Part shown: piece after piece, positions 17,662 to 25,766 of the stretch
Position numbering within the stretch: position 1 is the first letter of the stretch
Layout of the letters: each line of letters begins with the position of its first letter
NCBI GenBank assembly: GCA_024236155.1
Contig: JACKLA010000003.1
Location: forward strand, 1 to 64,000
Direction: 5' to 3'
Source: Sphingomonadaceae bacterium
Lineage (GTDB): Bacteria; Pseudomonadota; Alphaproteobacteria; Sphingomonadales; Sphingomonadaceae
DNA length: 64,000 nt
Program-made: the position numbers and the translations under genes
The notes under the pieces: model-generated
What the model saw: only the letters and a program-made list of their open reading frames with translations
What the model was told of the DNA's origin: nothing
Databases searched by the model: none

Positions 17662-18231
17662 TCAGTCCTGCATCCGCAGTGCGTATTCATTCATAAAGCG
17701 GGCATCGTCACCCCTGGCGAGCCATTCCGCCTCCGCCCCGATGGCACCGAGCATCTGCACCAGATCGTCCTGTTCGGCCTTGGCATAATTACCAAGGACA
17801 TGGCCATGGACACGCTCTTTGTGGCCCGGATGGCCAATCCCGATCCGCACCCGGCGGAAATCGGGGCCGAGGTGCTGGTTGATGCTCCTGAGGCCATTGT
17901 GCCCGGCAAGCCCGCCGCCGGTGCGCACCTTTACCTTGAACGGGGCAAGATCGAGCTCGTCATGGAACACGGTTAGCGCGTCAACATCGAGCTTGTAGAA
18001 GCGCATTGCTTCGCCCACCGCACGCCCGCTCTCGTTCATAAAGGTCGCAGGTTTGAGCAGGATGATCTTCTCGCCGCCGATGCGGCCTTCCTGGATCCAG
18101 CCCTGGAACTTCTTTTGCACCGGGCCGAATCCATGCATTTCGGCCAGGACGTCGCACACCATGAAACCGATATTGTGCCGGTGCATCGCATATTGCGGTC
18201 CGGGATTTCCAAGGCCTGCCCATATCTGCAT
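17662..18231 (-). CDS. pth: Peptidyl-tRNA hydrolase
   Basis: A 189-residue enzyme that frees tRNA from prematurely released peptidyl-tRNA. It has the family signature GLGNPGPQYAMHRHNIGFMV with the catalytic His at about residue 20. FMNESG (substrate-binding Asn), HDELDL (catalytic Asp) and GGLAGHNGLRS are also present. It follows rplY, the standard rplY-pth pair, with a probable hairpin in between. Confidence 0.97.
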   Translation of the reverse strand: MQIWAGLGNPGPQYAMHRHNIGFMVCDVLAEMHGFGPVQKKFQGWIQEGRIGGEKIILLKPATFMNESGRAVGEAMRFYKLDVDALTVFHDELDLAPFKVKVRTGGGLAGHNGLRSINQHLGPDFRRVRIGIGHPGHKERVHGHVLGNYAKAEQDDLVQMLGAIGAEAEWLARGDDARFMNEYALRMQD

Positions 18232-18258
18232 GTTGCGCCCTCTAGCCGCAGCTTACGC

Positions 18259-18291
18259 AAAAGCAAAACGCCGGCCCATCGCTGGACCGGC
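18259..18291 (-). terminator. Hairpin with T-rich tail between rplY and pth
   Basis: On the minus strand a stem GCCGGTCCA / TGGGCCGGC (one mismatch, 4-base loop, 18291-18270) is followed by GTTTTGCTTTTGC. This resembles a weak intrinsic terminator or attenuator, placed so that rplY could be expressed above pth. Confidence 0.5.
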
Positions 18292-18327
18292 GCCTTGGTG
18301 ATTTCTCCGACGGAGAAGGGTGAAGGC

Positions 18328-19002
18328 TTACTCTTCGCCGCCTTCTTCGCTGCTGTCAGCGTCATCGGCATCCTGCTGGCTGGCAGCGGCATCGCTGGCG
18401 TCAGCCGTGGTGGTGTCGCCTTCTGCTCGCTTGAGGGCGGACGGGGCAACCAGCGTCGCGATGGTGAAGTCGCGATCGGTGATGGCGCTTTCCGAACCTT
18501 CCGGCAGGGCGATTTCGCTGATGTGGATCGAATCGCCGACTTCCTTGCCGGTGACATCGATCGCGATTTCGCTCGGGATCTTGTCCGCATCGCAGACCAG
18601 TTCGAGTTCGTGACGGACGACGTTGAGAACGCCACCCTTCTTGAGGCCCGGCGAGGCTTCTTCGTTGACGAAGACAACCGGCACGCTCACGTCGATCTTT
18701 GCGCCCTTGGCAAGGCGCAGGAAGTCGACATGGGTCGGGCGGTCGGTAACCGGGTGCAGCGCGACGTCTTTCGGCAGGGTGCGGACCGAATCCTTGCCCA
18801 GCTCGATATTGACCAGCGAGTTCATGAAGTGGCCGGTCATCAACAGCTTGACGAGCGCCTTTTCTTCAACGTGGATAGTGGTCGGTTCTTCCTTGCCGCC
18901 ATAGATCACGGCGGGGACACGGCCTTCGCGACGCAGTGCACGGGAGGCTCCCTTGCCAGCCCGTTCGCGCGTCTCGGCCGGCAGGGTCAGAGCGTCGCTC
19001 AT
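18328..19002 (-). CDS. rplY: 50S ribosomal protein L25 (general stress protein CTC form)
   Basis: A 224-residue L25/TL5/CTC-type protein that binds 5S rRNA. The N-terminal L25 domain is about residues 1-95 (LPAETRERAGKGASRALRRE, VAVHPVTDRPTHVDF-type end). The C-terminal beta domain runs to about 190. An acidic, low-complexity tail rich in Asp, Ala and Ser (residues 195-224) extends beyond it, as in many alphaproteobacterial versions. Confidence 0.96.
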   Translation of the reverse strand: MSDALTLPAETRERAGKGASRALRREGRVPAVIYGGKEEPTTIHVEEKALVKLLMTGHFMNSLVNIELGKDSVRTLPKDVALHPVTDRPTHVDFLRLAKGAKIDVSVPVVFVNEEASPGLKKGGVLNVVRHELELVCDADKIPSEIAIDVTGKEVGDSIHISEIALPEGSESAITDRDFTIATLVAPSALKRAEGDTTTADASDAAASQQDADDADSSEEGGEE

Positions 19003-19145
19003 AATCGCTTACCTTTCGAAATGCTTTGGTTAGTTCGTTTTTCCCGCCACGCCTCCAGGGATGACCATGGCTTGGGAAGGGCGCGCGTATAGACGGGCGC
19101 GGGCAAATTGCAAGCGTAACCGTATGCACGAGGTTTGCCGGGTGC

Positions 19146-20030
19146 CTACTGGATGCGCCTGACCGAATAGCCGGCCTGTTCGAGCAAGGCGACAAGACCG
19201 TCGCGGCCCGGCAGGTGCCCTGCGCCAACCGCGACCAGCATCGGCCCTTCCTCGTCCATCGCATCCTGCAGCTTTTCCACCCAGCGCAGATTCCGATCGA
19301 CCAGTAGCACCTGCCGCAATTCCGGGTCATCGAGCAGGCCTGCTTCGCCCGGCTTTACAAGCTGGTCGAGCCTGCCCTGTCGCCAGTCCCGGACCTGCCG
19401 CCGCAACTTGGCCGGCCCCTCGCGGCTTTCGTCGATCACCGATGCAAGCAGGTCGCGTTGCTCCTTCTCGTCGAGCGCCTCGAAAATGCCAAGCTGGTAT
19501 GCCGCGCCTTCCAGCTCGATGATTTCCCGCCCGGTGAATTTTGCGATCAGGAGCCGGTCCACCCCGTTTTCGGGCTTGCCGATCGACACCGCATTGGCAA
19601 GTTGCAGCGCGACCGCCCAGCTGTCCACATTTGCAAAGTCGCCGGGTGAGGCATTGGCCTTGTCCAGCAGTTCGGCGAGGGCGGCCTGGCGGTCTTCACT
19701 GACCCGGGCGGTGAGCGGTACCGGATGCTTGCTGGCGGCAAGTTGCCGGTAAATGCGCGGGATGGCGGGATCGTCGGCCAGCCCGTCGATCTCGACCACC
19801 AGCACTTCGGCCCGTTGGCTGACCCCTTCCAGCTCGTCGGTCAGCCATTCGGTCCCGTCAGGCAGTGAGTGGATCGTGCCGAAAAGCCAGCCTTCAAGCT
19901 GGCCATCGGGATTGCTGACTTCGAACAATGCGGGTGAGGGCGGGGTGCCGTCATCGACCGGTGCCGGTTCCTGCTGGCACGCAGCAATCGCCATGCAGGA
20001 AAGCAGCAGCGTGAAACAGCGCATCAGCAT
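19146..20030 (-). CDS. TraB/GumN-family lipoprotein, paralogue 1
   Basis: A 294-residue TraB/GumN (Pfam PF01963) protein. MLMRCFTLLLSCMAIAACQQ is a lipoprotein signal with lipobox IAAC. The two family GxxH motifs are GTIHSLPDGTEW (about residues 51-55) and VGAGHLPGRDGL near the C-terminus, with NRNLRWVEKLQ just before the latter. Homologous animal Tiki proteins are metalloproteases, but bacterial substrates are unknown. It is third in a tandem of three paralogues on the minus strand, only 13 bases after the second. Despite the family name, it has no demonstrated link to plasmid transfer. Confidence 0.88.
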   Translation of the reverse strand: MLMRCFTLLLSCMAIAACQQEPAPVDDGTPPSPALFEVSNPDGQLEGWLFGTIHSLPDGTEWLTDELEGVSQRAEVLVVEIDGLADDPAIPRIYRQLAASKHPVPLTARVSEDRQAALAELLDKANASPGDFANVDSWAVALQLANAVSIGKPENGVDRLLIAKFTGREIIELEGAAYQLGIFEALDEKEQRDLLASVIDESREGPAKLRRQVRDWRQGRLDQLVKPGEAGLLDDPELRQVLLVDRNLRWVEKLQDAMDEEGPMLVAVGAGHLPGRDGLVALLEQAGYSVRRIQ

Positions 20031-20043
20031 GATGCCGGGGCGA

Positions 20044-21018
20044 TCACTGGACCCGCGTTACCGCAATGCCGCGCTGGCCAAGCAATTCCTGCACGCTCTT
20101 CGGTCCGGCAAGATGGCCTGCTCCCACCGCGATGAAGACATTGCCCGATCCCGCCAGCATATCCGCAATCGAGTCCACCCAGTTGGCATTGCGATTGTAG
20201 AGCAGGATTTCGGTCAGTTCGTCATCCTCGGTGAGCCCCTCGTTCATGATCTGCGCCAGCCCGTCAGGGTCGCCTGCCAGCCATTCCTGCAGCATCGCAT
20301 CCATCATCGGGAAGGTCTTGTCGATCTGTCCGGCGGTGGCGAGGAGGAAATCGACCTGGTCATCGACCGGCATGTTGTCGAACAGGCCGATCTGGTATTC
20401 GATGGTCTCCAGCGCACCGAACGCCGTATCATCGTCGGCCATGGCGATCAGCTTCTTCTCGACACCCTGGTCGGCGCTGTAGCCTTCCTGCATCAGGGGC
20501 AGGATCGACAGCGCCAGTGCGGCCATCCACGGTTCCTGGCTGTCGAAGGTTTCGACCGGCAGCCCGAAGCCGGTCATCGCCGTTTCATAGGCAGCAAGGT
20601 CTTCCGTGTTCATCAGCGAGCGCAAGGTCGTGCCCTGCGGCAGCGTGCCAGCCTCCAGCGCATATTGCGCCAGATAAGCATCGTCTTCTGGCTGCATGGG
20701 GATTTCGGTCATCAGCGTGTCCGAACCTTCGAGCGCGGTCCGGATTGTCTCGGTGTACCAGCCGAGGCCATCGGGCAATGCGTGGACCGTGCCGAACAGG
20801 TAGATCCGGCTGTCTTCGTCCGACACCAGCCACAAGGCCGGGCCAGTGGCTTGCCGGACCGGCTCGATCCCGTCGAGTTCGACATCCTCGACCGGGATGC
20901 GGGTATTCTCGACCGGTGTCGGCAGGGTCTGCTGGGCCAGCGCCGCCGTGGGCAAGGCTGCGCAGCACAGGGCAGTGAAACAGGTCGACAAGAACGTGCG
21001 AAGCATGGTCATGGGCAC
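20044..21018 (-). CDS. TraB/GumN-family protein, paralogue 2
   Basis: A 324-residue exported protein with signal peptide MPMTMLRTFLSTCFTALCCA...ALAQ. It lacks the tight lipobox of its downstream paralogue. The GxxH motifs are GTVHALPDGLGW and VGAGHLAGPKSV. NRNANWVDSIADML matches the position of NRNLRWVEKLQ in paralogue 1. It is the middle gene of the tandem array, so it probably arose by local duplication. The molecular function is unknown; a Tiki-like metallohydrolase activity is inferred from the two conserved histidines. Confidence 0.88.
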   Translation of the reverse strand: MPMTMLRTFLSTCFTALCCAALPTAALAQQTLPTPVENTRIPVEDVELDGIEPVRQATGPALWLVSDEDSRIYLFGTVHALPDGLGWYTETIRTALEGSDTLMTEIPMQPEDDAYLAQYALEAGTLPQGTTLRSLMNTEDLAAYETAMTGFGLPVETFDSQEPWMAALALSILPLMQEGYSADQGVEKKLIAMADDDTAFGALETIEYQIGLFDNMPVDDQVDFLLATAGQIDKTFPMMDAMLQEWLAGDPDGLAQIMNEGLTEDDELTEILLYNRNANWVDSIADMLAGSGNVFIAVGAGHLAGPKSVQELLGQRGIAVTRVQ

Positions 21019-21091
21019 TCATTGGGGGCGAGAGAGTGAATTTGCCGTGAAGGCATGTGAAGCACGGCCATAATGGCCGGCGGATATCCGG

Positions 21092-22126
21092 TCAGTTGAT
21101 CCGCTCTGCCGTCAGCCCGCGCTTTTCGAGCATCAGGAGAACCGAGTGTTCACCCTCGAAATGCCCCGCGCCGACTGCAAGCAGCATGGTGCCCGGCGTA
21201 TCGAGCCGGTTGTCGAGCCATTCGGCCCAGGCCCGGTTGCGATCTTCCAGAAGAACTTTCGTCATCGCCATGCCGAACGCGCTATCGTCAAACATCGGGT
21301 CGGTGCCGACTTCGCCCTTTGCCCAGCCATGTTCCATCGCGAAGGGGGCGTAAGTTTCGCTATCGCCAGGACCATCCGCCTCTTCCGGGGCAGGTTCGAG
21401 CATCAGCGTTTCGGTCGATTTGCCGTCCCATTTGGTCAGCTCGGTTTCGAGCATTTCCAGCACGCCGTTTTCATCGATGTTCATCAGCGCCATCATGACA
21501 TCGCCCGAATTCTCGATCGAGCCGATCGGCTTGCCCATCTCCTCGAATTCGGCGGTCAGGATCGTTTCGACCCCGAGTTCGCGCTGCGAACCCTCCATCA
21601 TGCTCATCGAAAGCCCGATGCCCATCATCGAGAGGACCAGCGGCATGCGGTCGAATTCAGCAGGGGCCATGCCGACCATGCGGCCGAGTTTGAGCCATTT
21701 CTTGCCGTTCGACGGGGTCAGCCGCTTCGATGTCGGTTTGCGGGTCAGCATCATCACCGCCATTTGCGGCACCAGCTTGGACATATCGCCTTCGGAATCG
21801 GCATCCGAGGTTTCGAGCACCAGCTCGTCGACTTCGCTGACGATCTGGTTGAAGCGGTCACTGCGCCACTCGAAGCCGGGCGGCAGGATGTGGATCGTGC
21901 CGAACATGTAGATCGTGGTGTCTTCGTCAGACAGTTTCCAGATTGCGGGGTTGGGCGTGTAATCCTGTTCTGCGCCGGACGGAGCCTCCAACTCGGGCGG
22001 GGCCTCCAGAACCTGCATGGGTGGGGCAACATCGCTCGCCGCCACCGGTTCGGTCGCGAAGCCCGGTTGCGACAGCGGCAGGAATGCCAGCGAGGTGGCA
22101 GCAAGCAGTGCGGTTAGGTTGCGCAT
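21092..22126 (-). CDS. TraB/GumN-family protein, paralogue 3
   Basis: A 344-residue exported protein. The start at 22126 gives MRNLTALLAATSLAFLPLSQ with cleavage near ATEP. GxxH motifs are GTIHILPPGFEWR and VGAGHFEGEHSV; NRAWAEWLDNRL matches the same spot in the paralogues. It is the most divergent and Met-rich copy, and the first gene of the array. Its start is 138 bases from glyQ, which is divergent. Confidence 0.88.
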   Translation of the reverse strand: MRNLTALLAATSLAFLPLSQPGFATEPVAASDVAPPMQVLEAPPELEAPSGAEQDYTPNPAIWKLSDEDTTIYMFGTIHILPPGFEWRSDRFNQIVSEVDELVLETSDADSEGDMSKLVPQMAVMMLTRKPTSKRLTPSNGKKWLKLGRMVGMAPAEFDRMPLVLSMMGIGLSMSMMEGSQRELGVETILTAEFEEMGKPIGSIENSGDVMMALMNIDENGVLEMLETELTKWDGKSTETLMLEPAPEEADGPGDSETYAPFAMEHGWAKGEVGTDPMFDDSAFGMAMTKVLLEDRNRAWAEWLDNRLDTPGTMLLAVGAGHFEGEHSVLLMLEKRGLTAERIN

Positions 22127-22263
22127 CGAAAAGACCCTGAAATCGCGGACGATATTGCGCCTACTCACACGGCTATGCGGTCCGTTGTCAAGCGCGGTGA
22201 TTTCTTGCCCTGCGCCGCGCTGCGGCATTGACGCATTTTGGCGCATCCGCCATTGGCGCGCGC

Positions 22264-23163
22264 ATGGACCGCAATCCGCAAAACTCGTTCCAGGACATGA
22301 TCCTCGCCCTCCATGATTTCTGGAGCGCGAACGGGTGCCTGATCCTCCAGCCCTACGACATGCGCATGGGGGCAGGCACGTTCCACACCGCGACCACGCT
22401 GCGCGCGCTGGGGCCGGAGCCATGGAATGCCGCCTTCGTCCAGCCGTGCCGCCGCCCGACCGATGGTCGCTATGGCGAGAACCCCAACCGGCTGCAGCAT
22501 TATTACCAGTACCAGGTGATCCTGAAGCCGAGCCCGCCCGACATCCAGGACCTCTACCTGAAGTCGCTGGAAGTGATCGGGATCGACCCGCTCAAGCACG
22601 ATATCCGCTTTGTCGAGGATGATTGGGAATCGCCCACGCTGGGCGCATGGGGCCTGGGCTGGGAGGTCTGGTGCGACGGGATGGAAGTGACCCAGTTCAC
22701 CTATTTCCAGCAGATGGGCGGCTTCGACTGCAAGCCGGTTGCCGGTGAACTGACCTACGGGCTGGAACGGCTTGCGATGTATATCCAGGGCGTCGACAAT
22801 GTGTACGACCTCGATTTCAACGGTCGCGGGGTCAGTTACGGCGATGTGTTCCTCGAAAACGAGAAGCAGATGTCGAAGTGGAACTTCGAGGTCGCCGAGA
22901 CAGATGCGCTGTTCGACCTGTTCAACAAAGCAGAGGCCGAGTGCAGGAATGCACTGGAAAATGAAGTGCCTATCGCGGCCTATGAACAGGCGATCGAGGC
23001 GAGCCATATCTTCAACCTGCTGCAAGCACGCGGCGTGATCAGCGTGCAGGAACGCGCGAGCTATATGGGCCGGGTCCGCGACCTCGCACGCGGATCGTGT
23101 GAGGCCCATATGGCGAAGGAAGCCGCAGGCTGGGCAGAGAAATATCCGGAGTGGAGCGCATGA
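22264..23163 (+). CDS. glyQ: Glycyl-tRNA synthetase alpha subunit
   Basis: A 299-residue class II synthetase subunit that forms glycyl-adenylate in the alpha2beta2 enzyme. The start at 22264 (MDRNPQNSFQDMILALHDFW) is the conserved one. Motifs include LILQPYDMRMGAGTFHTATT, QPCRRPTDGRYGENPNRLQH and GELTYGLERLAMYIQ. The length is typical. It is followed by glyS after 111 bases that hold a palindromic repeat. Confidence 0.98.
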   Translation: MDRNPQNSFQDMILALHDFWSANGCLILQPYDMRMGAGTFHTATTLRALGPEPWNAAFVQPCRRPTDGRYGENPNRLQHYYQYQVILKPSPPDIQDLYLKSLEVIGIDPLKHDIRFVEDDWESPTLGAWGLGWEVWCDGMEVTQFTYFQQMGGFDCKPVAGELTYGLERLAMYIQGVDNVYDLDFNGRGVSYGDVFLENEKQMSKWNFEVAETDALFDLFNKAEAECRNALENEVPIAAYEQAIEASHIFNLLQARGVISVQERASYMGRVRDLARGSCEAHMAKEAAGWAEKYPEWSA

Positions 23164-23180
23164 GCGATTTCACACCACAG

Positions 23181-23252
23181 CCGTTCGGCCTGAGCTTGTC
23201 GAAGGCCAATTGCAACGTTTCGGCTGCGCTTCGACAGGCTCAGCGCGAACGG
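23181..23252. repeat. Sphingomonad-type inverted repeat between glyQ and glyS
   Basis: The left arm (23181-23204, starting CCGTTCGGCCTGAGCTTGTC) and right arm (23229-23252, CTTCGACAGGCTCAGCGCG...) are near-perfect inverted copies of the common sphingomonad intergenic repeat. They are separated by 24 bases and could fold in the glyQS mRNA. The same core occurs in mutL at 11674. Confidence 0.8.
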
Positions 23253-23274
23253 ATGTTTGCAAGGGAGGCGGGCA

Positions 23275-25653
23275 ATGTCTGACTTCCTCCTCGAACTGCG
23301 CAGCGAAGAGATCCCGGCCCGCATGCAGGCCGGTGCGCGGGCGGAACTCGAAAAGCTGTTCCGCCGCGAGATGGAGGCTGCAGGCGTTTCGCCGGGTGAC
23401 GTCACCATATGGTCGACGCCGCGCCGCCTTGCGCTGATCGCACGCGGCCTGCCTGACGCCACGAAGGCCGTGAGCGAGGAAGCCAAGGGCCCGCCCGAAG
23501 GCGCGCCGGACCAAGCGGTCGAAGGGTTCTGCCGCAAAAATGGCGTCACGAAGGACCAGCTCGAAGTCCGTGACGTCAAAGGCCGCCCGACTTACTTTGC
23601 GGTGATCGAGAGGCCGGGCAGGGCGGTGAAAGAGCTGCTGGCTGACGCCATTCCTGCAATCATTCGCGATTTTTCATGGCCCAAATCCATGCGCTGGGGC
23701 GCGGCCTCGCTTTCGACCGAGAGCCTGCGCTGGGTGCGCCCGCTATCGGGCATCGTGGCCCTGCTGGGTGATGAGGTGGTCGAATGCGAAGTGCATGGCG
23801 TTACCTCGGGCGCGGTTACGCTGGGCCACCGCTTCCATCATTCGGGTAGCATCACCATCGCCAATGCCGATGATTACGCGGCAAGGTTGCGCGATGCCCA
23901 TGTGATCGTCGACCATGAGGAACGGCAGGACACGATCCGCACCCTCGCCAATGAGGCAGCGCGCGTTGCGGAGCTGGTGCTGGTCGAGGATGAGGGACTG
24001 GTGGTCGAGAATGCCGGCCTGACCGAATGGCCGGTGCCGCTGCTGGGCCGGTTCGACCGCGATTTTCTCGACGTGCCGCCCGAGGTAATCCAGCTGACGG
24101 CTCGGGTGAACCAGAAGTATTTTGTGTGCGAAGATGCGGATGGCAAGCTCGCCAACGCTTTCGTCTGCACCGCCAATATCGAGGGCGCAGGCTGCGGTGC
24201 GGCGATTGTCGACGGCAATCGCAAGGTGCTGGCAGCGCGTTTGAGCGATGCCCGCTTCTTCTGGGATGTCGACCGCAAGACCTCGCTTGAAGATCACGCG
24301 AAGAAGCTTGAGCGGATTACCTTCCACGAGAAGCTGGGCACGGTGGCCGACAAGGTCGAACGTGTCGCGAAACTGGCAAGGTGGCTGGTTGAAGAGGGGG
24401 TTGTAACAGCACGAGCCCCCGCGCAGGCGGGGGCCTCAGGCGGCACCGCACAACCGACTGAGGTCCCCGCCTTCGCGGGGACGCAGGAAGAGTTGGCCAA
24501 CCTCGCCGAACAGGCCGCGCGCCTGTGCAAGGCCGATCTCGTCACCGAAATGGTCGGTGAATTCCCCGAACTTCAGGGGCTTATGGGAGGTTATTACGCC
24601 CGCGCCGAGGGGCTGCCCGATGAGGTCGCCGACGCGATCCGCGATCACTACAAGCCGGTCGGGCAGGGCGACGAAGTGCCGACTGCGCCGGTGACGGTGG
24701 CTTTGTCGCTTGCGGATAAAATTGACACCTTGGTGGGTTTTTTCTTCATCGGGGAGCCGCCCACAGGCTCAAAGGATCCTTTCGCGCTACGACGCGCTAC
24801 GATCGCTGCGATTGCAATTATGCACAAAAATGAGCTGAAGCTCCCGTTACTGTCCCTATTTATGCGTGGCTTGGCAGGAGTGGCACCGGCACTGCATGCC
24901 GATGCTGACATTGAGCGCTTCGAAAAGGCTATGAAGGCTTATGAAGAAGCTGCCGATCTATTGCCGCCGTTGGAATATACGGAAGCGCGGGCACAGGCTG
25001 CTGAAATTTCCAGTAGTGACTGGGAAATCTCTAGGCTCATGGATGTCGAATTTGCGGTCAGTTACCAGCTCCTCGACTTCTTCGCCGACCGCCTCAAAGT
25101 CCAACAGCGAGAGGCAGGCGTCCGACATGACCTGATCGACGCGGTCTTTGCCCTCGGTGGGGAGGACGATCTCGTCCGCCTGCTTGCGCGGGTGAAGGCG
25201 CTCCAGTCGTTTATGGAAACAGAAGACGGCGCGAACCTGCTCGCCGGATACAAGCGTGCGGCCAATATCCTCAAGAAATCTCCCCTCCCCGGTGGGGAGG
25301 GGTCGGGGGTGGGGGTTCCCGCGTCCGAGGTGTCGAACACCCACACCCAACCCTCTCCCTCAAGGGAGAGGGCTATTGAGAAATCGCTGTCCTACACGCC
25401 CGAAGCTGCGGAAAAGGCGCTGATCGATGCGCTCGATGCGGCGGAGCCCAGGGCGGCTGCCGCTATCGAGGCGGAGGATTTTGCGGGCGCCATGTCTGCG
25501 CTCGCCTCCTTGCGCGCGCCGATTGATGCGTTCTTCGATGAAGTGACGGTAAATGCGGATGAAGAAATCAAACGCCATTCACGGCTCGACCTGCTTGCAC
25601 GCTTCCGTGCTGCGGTGCACAACGTCGCCGACTTCTCGCGTATCGAGGGGTAA
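23275..25653 (+). CDS. glyS: Glycyl-tRNA synthetase beta subunit with two repeat-encoded insertions
   Basis: The beta subunit carries the HD-like domain and the tRNA-binding regions. The start MSDFLLELRSEEIPARMQAG follows AGGGAGG. Conserved segments include MRWGAASLSTESLRWVRPLS, LTARVNQKYFVCED and VALSLADKIDTLVGFFFIGE. At 792 residues it is long for the family (usually about 690-750). The excess is partly explained by two in-frame insertions. One, at about residues 380-403, is encoded by 24408-24487 (RAPAQAGASGGTAQPTEVPA). The other, at about 669-700, is encoded by 25278-25375 (SPLPGGEGSGVGVPASEV...). Both are palindromic repeats normally found between genes. Translation stays open through both. 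Confidence 0.95.
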   Translation: MSDFLLELRSEEIPARMQAGARAELEKLFRREMEAAGVSPGDVTIWSTPRRLALIARGLPDATKAVSEEAKGPPEGAPDQAVEGFCRKNGVTKDQLEVRDVKGRPTYFAVIERPGRAVKELLADAIPAIIRDFSWPKSMRWGAASLSTESLRWVRPLSGIVALLGDEVVECEVHGVTSGAVTLGHRFHHSGSITIANADDYAARLRDAHVIVDHEERQDTIRTLANEAARVAELVLVEDEGLVVENAGLTEWPVPLLGRFDRDFLDVPPEVIQLTARVNQKYFVCEDADGKLANAFVCTANIEGAGCGAAIVDGNRKVLAARLSDARFFWDVDRKTSLEDHAKKLERITFHEKLGTVADKVERVAKLARWLVEEGVVTARAPAQAGASGGTAQPTEVPAFAGTQEELANLAEQAARLCKADLVTEMVGEFPELQGLMGGYYARAEGLPDEVADAIRDHYKPVGQGDEVPTAPVTVALSLADKIDTLVGFFFIGEPPTGSKDPFALRRATIAAIAIMHKNELKLPLLSLFMRGLAGVAPALHADADIERFEKAMKAYEEAADLLPPLEYTEARAQAAEISSSDWEISRLMDVEFAVSYQLLDFFADRLKVQQREAGVRHDLIDAVFALGGEDDLVRLLARVKALQSFMETEDGANLLAGYKRAANILKKSPLPGGEGSGVGVPASEVSNTHTQPSPSRERAIEKSLSYTPEAAEKALIDALDAAEPRAAAAIEAEDFAGAMSALASLRAPIDAFFDEVTVNADEEIKRHSRLDLLARFRAAVHNVADFSRIEG
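24415..24482. repeat. Palindromic repeat pair inserted in frame in glyS (first)
   Basis: The palindrome GCCCCCGCGCAGGCGGGGGC (24415-24434) and a second palindrome GTCCCCGCCTTCGCGGGGAC (24463-24482) are themselves inverted copies of each other, joined through CCTCAG/CTGAGG. This is the common intergenic repeat type of sphingomonads. Here it encodes an Ala/Gly/Pro-rich linker. Confidence 0.85.
25280..25373. repeat. Palindromic repeat pair inserted in frame in glyS (second)
   Basis: CCCCTCCCCGGTGGGGAGGGG (25282-25302) is followed by a GT-rich spacer. CCCTCTCCCTCAAGGGAGAG and GG (25351-25372) then form a second palindrome. The two units are inverted copies of one another, as shown by the shared flanks GGTNGGGGGTGGG and CCCACACCCAACC. 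It encodes a Gly/Ser/Pro linker in frame within the tRNA-binding C-terminal part of GlyS. Confidence 0.85.
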
Positions 25654-25766
25654 GGTTACGCATTTCGGCGCAAGGTGACGGTTTCTGCCACAAGGTGACA
25701 GTCTGGTGAAAACGGCGCGAGGACTGTGTCAACGTGTCAACACCTGACAGGGAAACAGGGGTTAAG

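Noticed and set aside
19146..22126. TraB-family genes as conjugation genes
   Set aside because: The family name is shared with plasmid TraB, but these are GumN-type exported proteins in a housekeeping neighbourhood, not next to the transfer genes.
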